Source of the DNA: Candidatus Avelusimicrobium intestinipullorum
GTDB lineage: Bacteria > Elusimicrobiota > Elusimicrobia > Elusimicrobiales > Elusimicrobiaceae
Assembly (NCBI GenBank): GCA_944324635.1
Contig: CALUXC010000002.1
Location: 1 to 64,000 of the forward strand
Direction: 5' to 3'
Length of the DNA: 64,000 nt
This document shows, piece after piece, positions 8,638 to 17,308 of the stretch. Position 1 is the first letter of the stretch. The number at the start of each line of letters is the position of its first letter. The translations under genes were made by a program, and so were the position numbers. Under the pieces are notes generated by a model. It was not told the DNA's origin and made no database searches. It saw nothing but the letters and a program-made list of their open reading frames with translations.

Positions 8638-9198
8638 AAAAAGTCCTTTTATTTATGTTACCATAATTTGGAATACAAGTGGCATAGACTAAAATATGGC
8701 AGGTTTGGGTATGATTTTCAATAAGAACTCTTTTTATATGCTAGTTTGGTGCACCTTTAAACCCCAACCTTTGAGAAGTAAAAAGGAATTAAAAATGTCC
8801 TAAAATGTACACCAAAAGGATGGTACACTATAACGGACTTCTGCTCGTCGGTAGTTTTATGCTTTTCCGACGGTGTTTCTGGAGCAAAATGAGCAAAATT
8901 AAAACAAAAAGTATATATTGTTAGTGGACCCTGTATGGTGTACAGTAAACGCTAAAATTCTTCTTTTTCTCGTCGACAAAAGTGTAAATATACACGATTT
9001 TTCTGCAAACTATATCCGCACAACCCAAATTCCCGAAATTTTTTACATACTATAATTATTAGTTCTCGTCGAAGAAGTATAAAAACTACTAAAAAAATTC
9101 TCGAAAACTATGAATATACTGGGCACAGTTTGGACACTATATCCTCTAACACATCTGCTACCAGAGCGCATAGAAGTAGCCAAAATATATGGTCCTTT
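8638..9198. other. Noncoding AT-rich stretch with dispersed repeat
   Basis: About 560 bp without a supported gene. It holds copy B of the 78-bp repeat (8855-8932), a TGGTACACTATAACGG block just to its left, and TTGGACACTATATCC near 9130. Short words such as CTCGTCGA recur around 8973 and 9064. No RNA gene or gene remnant is recognised. Confidence 0.5.
8855..8932 (+). repeat. Dispersed ~78-bp repeat, copy B
   Basis: About 94% identical to 5251-5328 over 78 bp, same orientation. It is followed by TGTATGGTGTACAGTAA, an imperfect inverse of the TTAGTGGACC end. Confidence 0.7.
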
Positions 9199-9969
9199 CT
9201 ACATACTTTTGGCAGAGAAAATCAGGGTGCTATTGTTAAATAGCAGTGGTGTATTCCCTACAAAACCGGCGGGAGATTTCTTAATAATGAGTTCCATGTT
9301 TTCATTGTCTGGGTTAGAACGATGTAAAATTCCGACAAAATCAACACTCTCAAATATTTCTTTATCTATATCCTTAAAATCGGACACACATGGAGTTCCT
9401 TCTATATCTTCTTGACAAACACGTGAACGGGAAATTTGAGATAACACTAAGACTGCTATATTAAATTCTTCGGCAAGCTCCTTTAACCCAAGTAGGATCT
9501 GTTTAAAAATGGCTGTTCTATTGACAGTTATATCATGGGGTTGGATAAGTTGTAAATAATCCACAATCAATAAATCTAACTGCATATTTTTACTACGTAA
9601 TTCCTCTAGAAATTGGATAGTATTCATGCGGATTTCTTTCACACTTTGGTGTGGCTCATCATGGATTACAAGGAAAGCATTATTCTCTTCAACTGGTTTT
9701 TTGCCAACACAATGCGTATAAGGCACATTGTTTTGCACGGCATATAATCGCTGATAAATACGTTCTTTGCTCATTTCTAACGAAATAAACAAGATATGAA
9801 ATTTCTCATTTAGGCAACTTTTACCGATAATATTTACCGCAAAAGCCGTTTTCCCAATAGAAGGACGGCTTCCTAGTAAAGACAAACTTCCTTTTTTTAA
9901 TCCTCCTACCTTTTTATCAAAAGTCTCTAACCCTGTGGCGACATAAAAATCATTTCCGTTCTTATGCAT
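9199..9969 (-). CDS. DnaB-like helicase-domain ATPase (stand-alone RecA fold)
   Basis: About 256 aa resembling the C-terminal motor domain of replicative helicase DnaB: TGLETFDKKVGGLKKGSLSL, Walker A GSRPSIGKTAF, the FISLEMSKERIYQRL motif, Walker B LDLLIVDYLQLIQ and VLVLSQISR. The N-terminal primase-interaction domain of full DnaB (about 450 aa) is absent. The start is placed at the ATG with AAGGAG 8 nt upstream, 7 residues after the first possible start. It is divergent from a nuclease operon across a 90-bp region with a palindrome. A role in element replication or defence is possible; inference only. Confidence 0.75.
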   Translation of the reverse strand: MHKNGNDFYVATGLETFDKKVGGLKKGSLSLLGSRPSIGKTAFAVNIIGKSCLNEKFHILFISLEMSKERIYQRLYAVQNNVPYTHCVGKKPVEENNAFLVIHDEPHQSVKEIRMNTIQFLEELRSKNMQLDLLIVDYLQLIQPHDITVNRTAIFKQILLGLKELAEEFNIAVLVLSQISRSRVCQEDIEGTPCVSDFKDIDKEIFESVDFVGILHRSNPDNENMELIIKKSPAGFVGNTPLLFNNSTLIFSAKSM

Positions 9970-9996
9970 ATATAACTCCTTGTATAGCATATTTTT

Positions 9997-10020
9997 ATAT
10001 CATATATTAAATTATGATAT
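9997..10020. promoter_or_regulatory. Operator-like palindrome between divergent units
   Basis: ATATCAT (9997-10003) and ATGATAT (10014-10020) form 7-bp inverted arms with a 10-bp AT spacer, midway between the divergent DnaB-like and nuclease genes. This may allow joint control of both units. Confidence 0.4.
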
Positions 10021-10059
10021 ACAATATACAGTATCTTATAAGTTAGGGGGGAGAGCAGA

Positions 10060-10368
10060 ATGGCTATATCTGATATAGAACTAAGAAATAATTACTACCA
10101 CGTTTTTGACGAAAGCGGGCATAGAATAACACAATATCAATCCTCTGTTGGACAGTTGCAAGGATTTAATTCACAATATATAGTTCTTTTACGCGGGAGT
10201 TACTATGTAGTGTGTGATGAAAAATTCAGGCAAATCAGTCAGAGATCGCAATCGGCAATCGGCGAATTTTTAAATATAACAGATAAGATTCATTGTAAAA
10301 GGGGTGGATATATAATTACATACGATGAACACTTAAATCAGGTTGCAAGCAGAACATCTTTTTCGTAA
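10060..10368 (+). CDS. Hypothetical protein (102 aa)
   Basis: A small soluble protein made of about three similar β-rich units: YYHVFDESGHRITQ, YYVVCDEKFRQISQ and YIITYDEHLNQVAS, each an aromatic pair, a D/E turn and a Q/S end, spaced about 40 residues apart. This looks like short WG- or Kelch-like β-hairpin repeats. AGGGGGGAG precedes the start. The stop lies 1 nt before the nuclease start, so the two are translationally coupled and may act together, for example as sensor or inhibitor plus nuclease (inference). Confidence 0.6.
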   Translation: MAISDIELRNNYYHVFDESGHRITQYQSSVGQLQGFNSQYIVLLRGSYYVVCDEKFRQISQRSQSAIGEFLNITDKIHCKRGGYIITYDEHLNQVASRTSFS

Positions 10369-10369
10369 T

Positions 10370-11605
10370 ATGTCCGAAAAAAATCTTGTCCAACAGCTTT
10401 TTCAACAAACTACCCAAATCCGTCAGAAATATGAACAAACAATATGGTCGAGTGGAGAATGGTGGAATGTTTTTTATGCCGTTGGAAAGAGATTGTATAA
10501 GGATGAATTATTCCACTCTCATTTTTTATCCGTTTTGCTTAAATACCAAGATAAAAAAACGGGGCAAAATATCTTTCTGCAAAAATTTTTAAAACTTCTC
10601 AACGCAGAGAATAAAATTTTGTGGAATTTTTCTCCCTTTTATACAGGAACAGTTGTAATTCATACAGAGAAATCTATCGGACCAATCACGCCAGATTACG
10701 AGGACGGCGGACGCGTTGATATTTTGCTCAGTAAAGGGAACCAACAAGTGGTTATTGAAACAAAGATTTACGCAAAAGACCAACCCAATCAACTCTACCG
10801 ATACCATAAAAGATATCCGAACGCCGCGATTGTTTATCTTACTTTAAATGGGACAGAACCTTCCCTCGAAAGTAGAGGTAGATTGATGTCAGAAAATTAC
10901 TTTTGTTTATCATATAGAAGTGATATTTTGAAATGGTTAAACGATTGTCTGTCCTATACTGAAAACTTACCAGAGTGTTGTTTCCTACACAGTTCCATTG
11001 CGCAATATATAAATGTTATCAGAAATTTAACGGGACAGGGGAGATACTTGCAAATGAATCAAGAAATTATAAAAACAATATGTGCCGATAAAGAAAATCT
11101 TTTAAGTGCGTGGAATATATGGCAAAATTTTGTAGCTGCTAGCAATGAAATATTGAGGACGAATTTTTTAACTCCACTAACTGACTGTTTAAGAGAAAAA
11201 TTCGGAAAGAACATTTCCTTGAAAGAATTAGCCACAAAAGAGGGGCAAGTGGTTGGATTTGATGTGTTAGTTCCCTCCTGGCAGAACATTGTGTTACGTT
11301 TTAGTAATGAGTTATTAAATAATCAGCAGGGAAATAGCATTTACGGACTATGTTTTCGATCTGAGAGTGCCATTAAAACATTTCCCGAAATAGCAAATTT
11401 TATTAAAGCAAATATAGCACAACCTATACAGACGGAATGGTGGCCCCTCATCCGTCTAATAAATCCCGATTATCAATTTTGGGATTTTAATACTGTTGTT
11501 TCTTTACTAGATGATAATCATCCTATTCTAAACTATTACAAAGAGAAAATAGCAGATTTGTTTGAGCTGACAAATAAAATGCAAGCCGTTGGTGTGACCT
11601 TATAA
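10370..11605 (+). CDS. PD-(D/E)XK nuclease-family protein
   Basis: About 411 aa with the PD-(D/E)XK nuclease signature of the PDDEXK_4 type: an upstream glutamate (TEKSIG), GGRVDILL, then VVIETKIYAKDQPNQLYRY around residues 110-145. D, E and K form the metal-binding site. The N-terminal part has ELFHSHFLSVLLKY, which recurs in this family. The C-terminal 200 residues are unrecognised. The ATG used lies 1 nt after the preceding stop; an upstream TTG would add 9 residues. AT-rich, with signs of transfer. Such proteins are often found in defence loci; no direct proof here. Confidence 0.75.
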   Translation: MSEKNLVQQLFQQTTQIRQKYEQTIWSSGEWWNVFYAVGKRLYKDELFHSHFLSVLLKYQDKKTGQNIFLQKFLKLLNAENKILWNFSPFYTGTVVIHTEKSIGPITPDYEDGGRVDILLSKGNQQVVIETKIYAKDQPNQLYRYHKRYPNAAIVYLTLNGTEPSLESRGRLMSENYFCLSYRSDILKWLNDCLSYTENLPECCFLHSSIAQYINVIRNLTGQGRYLQMNQEIIKTICADKENLLSAWNIWQNFVAASNEILRTNFLTPLTDCLREKFGKNISLKELATKEGQVVGFDVLVPSWQNIVLRFSNELLNNQQGNSIYGLCFRSESAIKTFPEIANFIKANIAQPIQTEWWPLIRLINPDYQFWDFNTVVSLLDDNHPILNYYKEKIADLFELTNKMQAVGVTL

Positions 11606-11842
11606 GTATCACACTTTGTATTTCTGATACGCTAGGGCTGTAACATCCATTCCGGAAAGAAAGATTATTTTTAGTAACTCTCTAGAGCAGCTAGTAGGAA
11701 GATGTCCTCTTCTTGCACCTGCACCTTTTTAGTCACAGTATTTTGCGCTCATTACTAAGCAAGATAAGCAACAAGAACTATAATAAGCAAGGACAAAGTT
11801 TGGACACTAACCCCCCCCTACACTTAAGTAAGGGGCTAGGTA
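11606..11842. other. Intergenic region without recognised gene
   Basis: About 240 bp between the nuclease gene and the broken 4Fe-4S gene. It contains TTTGGACACTAACCCC (about 11800), related to the ends of the dispersed repeat, and a run of eight C. No RNA or convincing gene remnant was seen. Confidence 0.4.
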
Positions 11843-12503
11843 TTATCTTTTGGAATGAATTAACTTGAACTTTATACATCCTTTCGGGCAGGCAGTTAAA
11901 CACTGCATACAGTTAATGCAGTTGGGATGACGTACAAATGCTGTCTTAGAAACTTCAATATTCATGGGGCATATTTGGTCGCATTTGGAACAATGCACAC
12001 AGGATTTTTCTTCTCTTGTGATTCCAATGGGGGCGTAATACGCTCCATACCCCTAACGAGGCCCCTTTCACACAAAAATAATTGCAGAAAGGGCGGTCCG
12101 TAAATAGCGTAGCCAATAAAAAAAGTGCCATCACGCTACCGCTCACCCACTCCCAGGCACCGGCTACCACGCTATGCTCAAAAAAGAAGCGGCTGTTGAG
12201 GAAAAAAAGCACAATGTTTATCACGCTTAAGCCGTACAAAACGTAGCGCAGGAGTTGAACATATTGTTGTAACTTTTGCGGCAGTTTGTAGCGGGGAAAA
12301 TGTAATTTTTGGGCTATCCAACCGAGCCAATCCTGCAAGGCTCCAAATGGACATATCCATCCGCAGAAAAACACCCCCACAAACAAAATAGTTATCCAAA
12401 TTTTCTGTCCGATGTTATCCGCAAACGGGAATATAGGCAAAAACAGGCCCGCCATAAAGCAGGCCTGTACAAGAAGACGTAAGGGTTGGATGAGTTTTTT
12501 CAT
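11843..12503 (-). pseudogene. 4Fe-4S membrane protein (NapH/YccM-like), frameshifted
   Basis: The upstream frame (to 11955) encodes several membrane segments and FFCGWICPFGALQDWLG, a cluster-binding motif of NapH-like quinol-side electron-transfer proteins, then FCNYFCVKGASLG. At a run of five G (plus strand 12029-12033) the frame shifts. The other frame continues with CVHCSKCDQICPMNI and CINCMQCLTACPKGC, two [4Fe-4S] ferredoxin motifs, ending at 11843. Removing one base restores a protein of about 219 residues. It may be a true mutation, a slippage site or a sequencing error. Last gene of the redox operon. Confidence 0.82.
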
Positions 12504-13034
12504 CTAAAAACCTAGTTTTTTGAGCCAAGCATCCACTTTGAGTTTGGCACTTTCACGTTCGTTTTGGGCTTCGTGTCCGTAAAGGGAAAACCCGTTCAAT
12601 ACGTCGGCCTTAGTGGTTTTCTTGATACTGCTTGGAATAGAGGATAAGCCACTGCCTTCGTGCGTTACAAACGGAGCTACTTTCTTGCCACTCCAATCAT
12701 ACTGTTCCATAAACGTATAAACGGCCATAGGCAAATCGCCCCACCAGTTGGGACATCCGATAAATACCGTGCCATAGTCGTCAAAATTAGATACTTTGTC
12801 TGCCACTTCAGGGCGTGCATTGGCTCTTTTTTCCTGTTGTGCCACTTTGGTGAGCGCGGTATAGGAAGCAGGATAAGTATCGTTTGCCAGTTTAATTTCA
12901 AACAAATCCGCTCCTGTTTTATCGGCAATCATTTTAGCCACGATGGCGGTATTGCCTTCTTTAATGTTCCCGACGCTGTATTGTTCTCCGGTGCGGGAAA
13001 AATAAACTACTAATACTTTGTTATTTTGTGTCAT
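12504..13034 (-). CDS. Flavodoxin family protein
   Basis: An FMN-binding electron carrier: VLVVYFSRTGEQYSVG is the phosphate-binding loop, then FIGCPNWWGDLPMAVYTFME and KKVAPFVTHEGSGLSS are typical flavodoxin_4 segments. Length from the ATG at 13034 is about 176 aa, matching flavodoxin cores. Upstream, the same frame encodes a lipoprotein-like leader (LLLTALFATAC), but no start codon precedes it in frame. The ATG that would start the leader (13118-13120) is one base out of frame compared with the sister gene at 13975. The protein is therefore probably cytosolic now. It is in an operon with reductases. Confidence 0.85.
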   Translation of the reverse strand: MTQNNKVLVVYFSRTGEQYSVGNIKEGNTAIVAKMIADKTGADLFEIKLANDTYPASYTALTKVAQQEKRANARPEVADKVSNFDDYGTVFIGCPNWWGDLPMAVYTFMEQYDWSGKKVAPFVTHEGSGLSSIPSSIKKTTKADVLNGFSLYGHEAQNERESAKLKVDAWLKKLGF

Positions 13035-13129
13035 AGGTTTTGGGGTCTCCTCGGTGTTGGGTTTGGCATTACAGGCGGTAGCAAATAATGCGGTTAGTAA
13101 AAGTGCGAGTATTTTTTCATTCCATGCTC

Positions 13130-13975
13130 CTATTTTAATTTGCCATATTCTTCGTCTGTCACGGCTTCCAACCATTCGTTGGAAGTATTTTCACCTGCTA
13201 ACTCAAACGCCAAGTGGGAAAACCAACTGTCCGGTGCGGCCCCGTGCCAATGTTTTACGTTAGCAGGGATATGAATAACGTCGCCCGGTTTCATCTCTAT
13301 GGGTGCTTTGCCCCATTCTTGGTAATAGCCACGTCCGCCAACGGCCACTAGCATTTGACCGCCACCTTTGGTAGCGTGGTGGATATGCCAGTTGTTCCGG
13401 CATTTGGGCTCAAAAGTAACATTGAAGAAAGTGACTTGTTCGGTAGAAATCGGTGCCAGATAACTTTTTCCCACAAAATATTTGGCGTAGGCATCATTTG
13501 TTTTGCCGATGGGGAAGAAAATAGTTTTTTGATATTTATCTTTTTCCGTTAAGGCAGGTTCTTTGTCCGTCCATACCTCTTTTGCCAAATTAAAAGTAGC
13601 CCACGCTTTGGGCCAACCGGCATAAAAAGCCGTATGGGTAATGGCGGCGGCAATTTCTGCTTTTGTTACGCCATGGTTCTTGGTATTTTGCAGGTGATAT
13701 TTAAGGGAGGAATCTGTGATTCCTTGAGACATAAGTGAAATAACCGTTAAGAGGGAGCGTGTCTTAAGGTCCAGGTCCGTATTGTTCCAGTTTTCACCGA
13801 ATAATACATCATCATTATAGTGGGCAAATTCCGGCGCGAAATCGCCTAGTTGGGTGCGTCCTGCAGTTTGTACAATTTTTTTGTTGATCATGAGTTTATT
13901 CTCCTCGGTGTTGGGTTTGGCATTACAGGCGGTGGCAAATAATGCGGTTAGTAAAAGTGTAAGTAATTTTTTCAT
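13130..13975 (-). CDS. Carboxymuconolactone decarboxylase-cupin fusion lipoprotein
   Basis: The 281-residue protein starts with a lipoprotein signal (LLLTALFATAC, lipid on C17). A carboxymuconolactone decarboxylase-like domain follows (about 35-135; LKTRSLLTVISLMSQG, EIAAAITHTAFYAGWP). A cupin domain comes next (about 170-265; NNWHIHHATKGGGQMLV, GDVIHIPANVKHWHG) with metal-binding histidines. Fusions of this kind are common next to aldo-keto reductases and flavodoxins in anaerobes, often as redox-stress genes. AAGGA precedes the ATG by 7 nt. The stop is 10 nt before the out-of-frame flavodoxin leader. Confidence 0.85.
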   Translation of the reverse strand: MKKLLTLLLTALFATACNAKPNTEENKLMINKKIVQTAGRTQLGDFAPEFAHYNDDVLFGENWNNTDLDLKTRSLLTVISLMSQGITDSSLKYHLQNTKNHGVTKAEIAAAITHTAFYAGWPKAWATFNLAKEVWTDKEPALTEKDKYQKTIFFPIGKTNDAYAKYFVGKSYLAPISTEQVTFFNVTFEPKCRNNWHIHHATKGGGQMLVAVGGRGYYQEWGKAPIEMKPGDVIHIPANVKHWHGAAPDSWFSHLAFELAGENTSNEWLEAVTDEEYGKLK

Positions 13976-13991
13976 AATAGGATCCTTTTTC

Positions 13992-14576
13992 TTAATCTTT
14001 CATTTTATCAGGGTCTAACATTTTAATTACTTTGGCAGGCACGCCTCCCACAACGGCATAATCGGGCACGTCTTTGGTTACTACCGCTCCTGCGGCTACC
14101 ACGGCGTATTTTCCGATGGTTACGCCGGGGCATATGGTAACATTGAGCCCTAACCATGCGTTTTTCTTGACGATCACTTTGCCATAGGTGTAGGTCAAAT
14201 GACGGTCATACATGTCGTGGTTAATGGTGGCGATTTTCAGCCCGGGGGCGGCCATGATGCCGTCTTCAAACTCAATGCCGCCCGATGCAGACAAAATAGC
14301 CGAGTGATTGATAAACACGCCTTTGCCAAATTTGACGCGGTTGCCAAAGTCGCACGTGAACGGCGTGAGGATACGCACATCCTCCAATTTGCGGCCGAAC
14401 AATTCTTCTAAATCAGCCACATAGGTGGGGTCGTCGGGCATTTTGGCATTGGCTTTGGCGCAGAGCGTTCTGGCCCGCATCATTTCATCTACGGCTTCTT
14501 TGAAATACGGCTCGCGGATGTCGGTAGGGCCGCCCTTGTCCATCAGTTCGTAAACATATCCGTTCTTGTAGTCCAT
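13992..14576 (-). CDS. Sugar O-acetyltransferase (maltose/galactoside type)
   Basis: About 194 aa, with an N-terminal Mac domain (residues 1-60; [16 protein letters not shown]) and a left-handed β-helix of hexapeptide repeats ([17 protein letters not shown] to [16 protein letters not shown]). It ends in the usual [12 protein letters not shown]. It transfers acetyl from acetyl-CoA to sugars or related acceptors in the cytosol. The catalytic histidine is in [11 protein letters not shown]. The start ATG has GGAAG upstream and lies 3 nt after the reductase stop, inside the redox operon. Confidence 0.88.
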   Translation of the reverse strand: MDYKNGYVYELMDKGGPTDIREPYFKEAVDEMMRARTLCAKANAKMPDDPTYVADLEELFGRKLEDVRILTPFTCDFGNRVKFGKGVFINHSAILSASGGIEFEDGIMAAPGLKIATINHDMYDRHLTYTYGKVIVKKNAWLGLNVTICPGVTIGKYAVVAAGAVVTKDVPDYAVVGGVPAKVIKMLDPDKMKD

Positions 14577-14578
14577 GT

Positions 14579-15427
14579 TTAATCTTCCGGTTTCCAAGCG
14601 CCTAGGTTGCGTTCTTGTTCTTCCAAGGTCATGGTAAAGAAACGCTTGCCGTTGTCCAACGCGCGAATTTCGTTCATTTCCTCAGCAGTCAGTTCAAAAT
14701 CAAAGATGTCGAAGTTTTCTTTCATGTGCACCGGATTCATCGTACGCGGGAAGACAATGGTTCCTTCTTGTATGTGCCAACGCAAAATGATTTGCACGTT
14801 GGTTTTGTGGTACTTTTTAGCAAGGCGCGTAAATAACGGCTCTTGGATGAGGCCTTTATCGCCATGGCCGATAGGGTACCAACTTTCAATGACGGTGCCG
14901 TACTTAGCGATCCTTTTTTTAAGTTCTTTTTGTTGATAGTACGGGTGACATTCCACCTGCAAAACAGACGGATAAATAGTGGCCTGTTCCAAGACTTCTT
15001 CCAAGCGGTGGGATTCAAAATTACTTAGACCAATGGATTTAACGCATCCGTCTTTTACGGCTTTTTCCATATCTTTCCAAGCACCCAAATAATCGCCAAA
15101 TTGTTGGTGTAACAGGAGTAAATCAATATAATCCATGTCCAAGCGTTTGAGCATCTTATCAATGGCCTGTGAGGTAACCCCTTCGCCGTATTCGCTGGGC
15201 CACAGTTTGGTGGTAATCCAAATTTCTTTCCGGACTATACCGCTCTCTTTAACAGCTTTTCCTACGCTGCGTTCATTTTGGTAGGCATGGGCGGTATCAA
15301 TATGACGAATGCCTAAATTCAGTGCATTTTTAACTACGTCTAAGGTTTCTTTGCCGTCCGGCACTTGGAATACGCCTGTGCCGAATTGCGGAATTAAATT
15401 ACCGTCGTTTAGTTTAATAGTTTTCAT
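14579..15427 (-). CDS. Aldo-keto reductase
   Basis: About 282 aa, NADPH-dependent reductase of the AKR superfamily with a TIM barrel. The catalytic tetrad is visible as D44, Y49 ([11 protein letters not shown]), K74 (TTKLW) and H107 (LLLLHQQ). The coenzyme-site segment [15 protein letters not shown] is near residue 225. The start is the ATG after GGGAG; an ATG 12 nt upstream is an alternative but lacks a binding site. First gene of a five-gene operon, preceded by a MerR-type promoter. Confidence 0.92.
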   Translation of the reverse strand: MKTIKLNDGNLIPQFGTGVFQVPDGKETLDVVKNALNLGIRHIDTAHAYQNERSVGKAVKESGIVRKEIWITTKLWPSEYGEGVTSQAIDKMLKRLDMDYIDLLLLHQQFGDYLGAWKDMEKAVKDGCVKSIGLSNFESHRLEEVLEQATIYPSVLQVECHPYYQQKELKKRIAKYGTVIESWYPIGHGDKGLIQEPLFTRLAKKYHKTNVQIILRWHIQEGTIVFPRTMNPVHMKENFDIFDFELTAEEMNEIRALDNGKRFFTMTLEEQERNLGAWKPED

Positions 15428-15445
15428 AGTTTCTCCCATAAAAAT

Positions 15446-15476
15446 ATTGTATTACTTAGAGTAAACTCTAAGTCAA
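15446..15476 (-). promoter_or_regulatory. MerR-family type promoter of the redox operon
   Basis: On the minus strand TTGACT (-35, 15471-15476) and TACAAT (-10, 15446-15451) are 19 bp apart. The spacer is filled by inverted arms ACTTAGAGT / ACTCTAAGT. A 19-bp spacer with a central palindrome is the hallmark of promoters activated by MerR-family regulators, which untwist the spacer. The operon is thus probably induced by a redox or electrophile signal. No merR gene is in the window. Confidence 0.75.
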
Positions 15477-15479
15477 GGG

Positions 15480-15725
15480 AAAAAAATCAAGCTACTCAAC
15501 GTTATAGTGCCGTTCTACATACTTTTGGACACTATAAAACCACGATTATTTTGGTTAACTTTGACAACTTATGTATACAAAGCTATACAAACGCTCGGCA
15601 GAAAAATGGCAGAAAGTAGCGATTTTGCAAAAAACGCAAAAAAAAGCAAAAAAGCGTATATTCTTAGTGGACCCTTTATGGTACACACTAACCGAAAAGA
15701 TGCGATTTTGGGTATGTATTTCGCT
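15480..15725. other. Intergenic region with partial dispersed repeat (copy C)
   Basis: Contains TTTGGACACTATAAAACC (about 15523-15540) and GTATATTCTTAGTGGACCCT (about 15656-15676) followed by TTATGGTACACACTAA. These match the ends of the 78-bp repeat but not its middle, which is A-rich. Probably a diverged copy. The open frame crossing it has no family resemblance. Confidence 0.5.
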
Positions 15726-16403
15726 CTATTTTGGGATGCTTTGGTAGATATTTTCTAGTTCTTTCTCGATTTCTTCCAAATATTTAGCAAGACGAATCAG
15801 AAATACCCTTTTATGAACAACATGTTCAAAATAGGCATCTCCATTTAGACTAAAAGGGCAAAAATGTAATATCTTAGAAGTAAATTTATAGAAATAGTTA
15901 TATTCTTCCTTATAACCAATAGCCGTAGCCATGTCTTTCATTGTTTCCATTGCTTTAGGTTTCTTTCCCTCATATTGTTTTAAAATTTCTGCCTGTTCTT
16001 GTTTATTTTCTAATGCGTAATTATCTAAATCTTTTAATGCAGGGAAAAACTTTTCATCAGCAATAACACGAGCATTACAACCCTCTAGATAATCATATCT
16101 GTCTCGTTGACAATATTCCATCATTTTGGGAAAAGTATTTGTTTGAGTAATGTATTTCAGTATAATAAAGACCTCAAGTAGCCTGCGTCCACATAGGAAT
16201 ATTGTATCTGAATCTACCGTTTTGGAAGGAGTTTTCAGTTTTAATACATATTCTGAAACTAAAAATCCAAAGGTGATTTTATGTGCTTGCTCATAATATT
16301 GCACTCCCAGCATTTGCTTGAATTGTTCATAAAGTTTACTTATCTTATTTCTTGAAATTGTAATGCGTCTATGTGTATTTTGATCTAATAATTCAAAACT
16401 CAT
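15726..16403 (-). CDS. Hypothetical protein, possibly DUF5677-like
   Basis: A 225-residue, mostly helical, soluble protein. Segments such as CGRRLLEVFIILKYITQ, YNYFYKFTSKILHFCPFS and a Glu/Lys-rich C-terminal helix resemble DUF5677-type proteins (Y...S...H pattern), but the match is by eye only. AT-rich. It lies downstream of the hsdR remnant with a terminator between, so it is a separate unit. Function unknown; location in an island with restriction remnants suggests cargo. Confidence 0.55.
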   Translation of the reverse strand: MSFELLDQNTHRRITISRNKISKLYEQFKQMLGVQYYEQAHKITFGFLVSEYVLKLKTPSKTVDSDTIFLCGRRLLEVFIILKYITQTNTFPKMMEYCQRDRYDYLEGCNARVIADEKFFPALKDLDNYALENKQEQAEILKQYEGKKPKAMETMKDMATAIGYKEEYNYFYKFTSKILHFCPFSLNGDAYFEHVVHKRVFLIRLAKYLEEIEKELENIYQSIPK

Positions 16404-16422
16404 ATTTTCATTCCTCTATTAA

Positions 16423-16444
16423 AAGCCCCGCATTTGCGGGGCTT
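16423..16444 (-). terminator. Terminator after hsdR remnant
   Basis: Stem AAGCCCCGCA / TGCGGGGCTT with a 2-nt loop, followed on the minus strand by TTTTAAT. It lies 4 nt after the stop at 16448. Confidence 0.75.
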
Positions 16445-16447
16445 AAA

Positions 16448-17308
16448 TCATTTCACCAACTCATCGCTAATCAATTCTGCCTGCTCTAAAACACGCTCTG
16501 TGGCGGCTTGCTGCTGGTCCGGAGGATAGTTGTACTTACACAAAATACGCTTTACGTGGAGCATAATTTGGGCTTTCACGCTCTCGCGCTTGCTCCAATC
16601 CACCTTTACGGATTTGCGCAGGTAATTGGTCAATTCCTGGGCGATTTGTTTTAGCACATCATCCCCTAGTTCCCGCACGGCCGATTCATTCTCTTCTAGT
16701 GCGTTATAAAATGCAAGTTCTTTCTCGGAAAGGCCCAAATCTTCGCCCTGTTTTACGGCCGCGTTCATCTCTTTGGCCAAGGTAAGCAATTCTTCAATCA
16801 CTTGGCTAGTTTGCAGAGAACCGTTATTATACTTATTAACCGTTTCCTTTAGTTTTTCCGAAAATTTGCGTAATTGCGGCAAGTTTAACTTAAACTGGCT
16901 CTTAATTTTCCCTTCCAATAATCGTTTAAGCAGTTCTGCGGCCAAGTTCTTTTGCGGCATTTGTTTTATTTTGTCTAAAAATTGTTCATCTACGAGTGAT
17001 AAATTCGGTTTATCCATCCCTGCGGCTTCAAAAATATCAATCGGCTTTGCGGTAATTACGGCTTGAGAAACTAATGTGTCTAATATAGATTTCCAATCTT
17101 TTAATTTGTGTGCTGTATTTATTTTCTTATTCATAGCCGAACGAATAAGCCCAAAGAATGCTAGTTCATCCGTCAGTTTTGCGGCTTCCGGCAAACTTTG
17201 GCACAAACCGTATGCTTTTTGAGCGGCTAGCACATTATCACAAAAATCTTTTTGAGCCGTTTCCCGATTGGAAGCATGCGCCAAAATATAATCCCAAGCA
17301 AGCGGCAC
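16448..17308 (-). pseudogene. hsdR: C-terminal fragment of type I restriction subunit HsdR
   Basis: About 285 residues match only the C-terminal end of HsdR: AYGLCQSLPEAAKLTDELAF, then FSEKLKETVNKYNNGSLQTS, then GLSEKELAFYNALEENESAV, then SVKVDWSKRESVKAQIMLHV and KRILCKYNYPPDQQQ. Full HsdR is about 1000 residues with an N-terminal nuclease and helicase motors; these are missing. The break is exactly at the first CRISPR repeat (17309), and the frame's apparent start codes through the repeat. The restriction gene was cut when the CRISPR locus arrived or was rearranged. Confidence 0.85.

Noticed and set aside
11606..11760. Short minus-strand peptide ending in LSGMDVTALAYQKYKV as a gene remnant
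   Set aside because: Open over about 37 codons only, with no recognisable family.
15507..15758. 83-codon plus-strand frame
   Set aside because: Covers the diverged repeat and the 3' end of the neighbouring gene; no binding site and no family resemblance.
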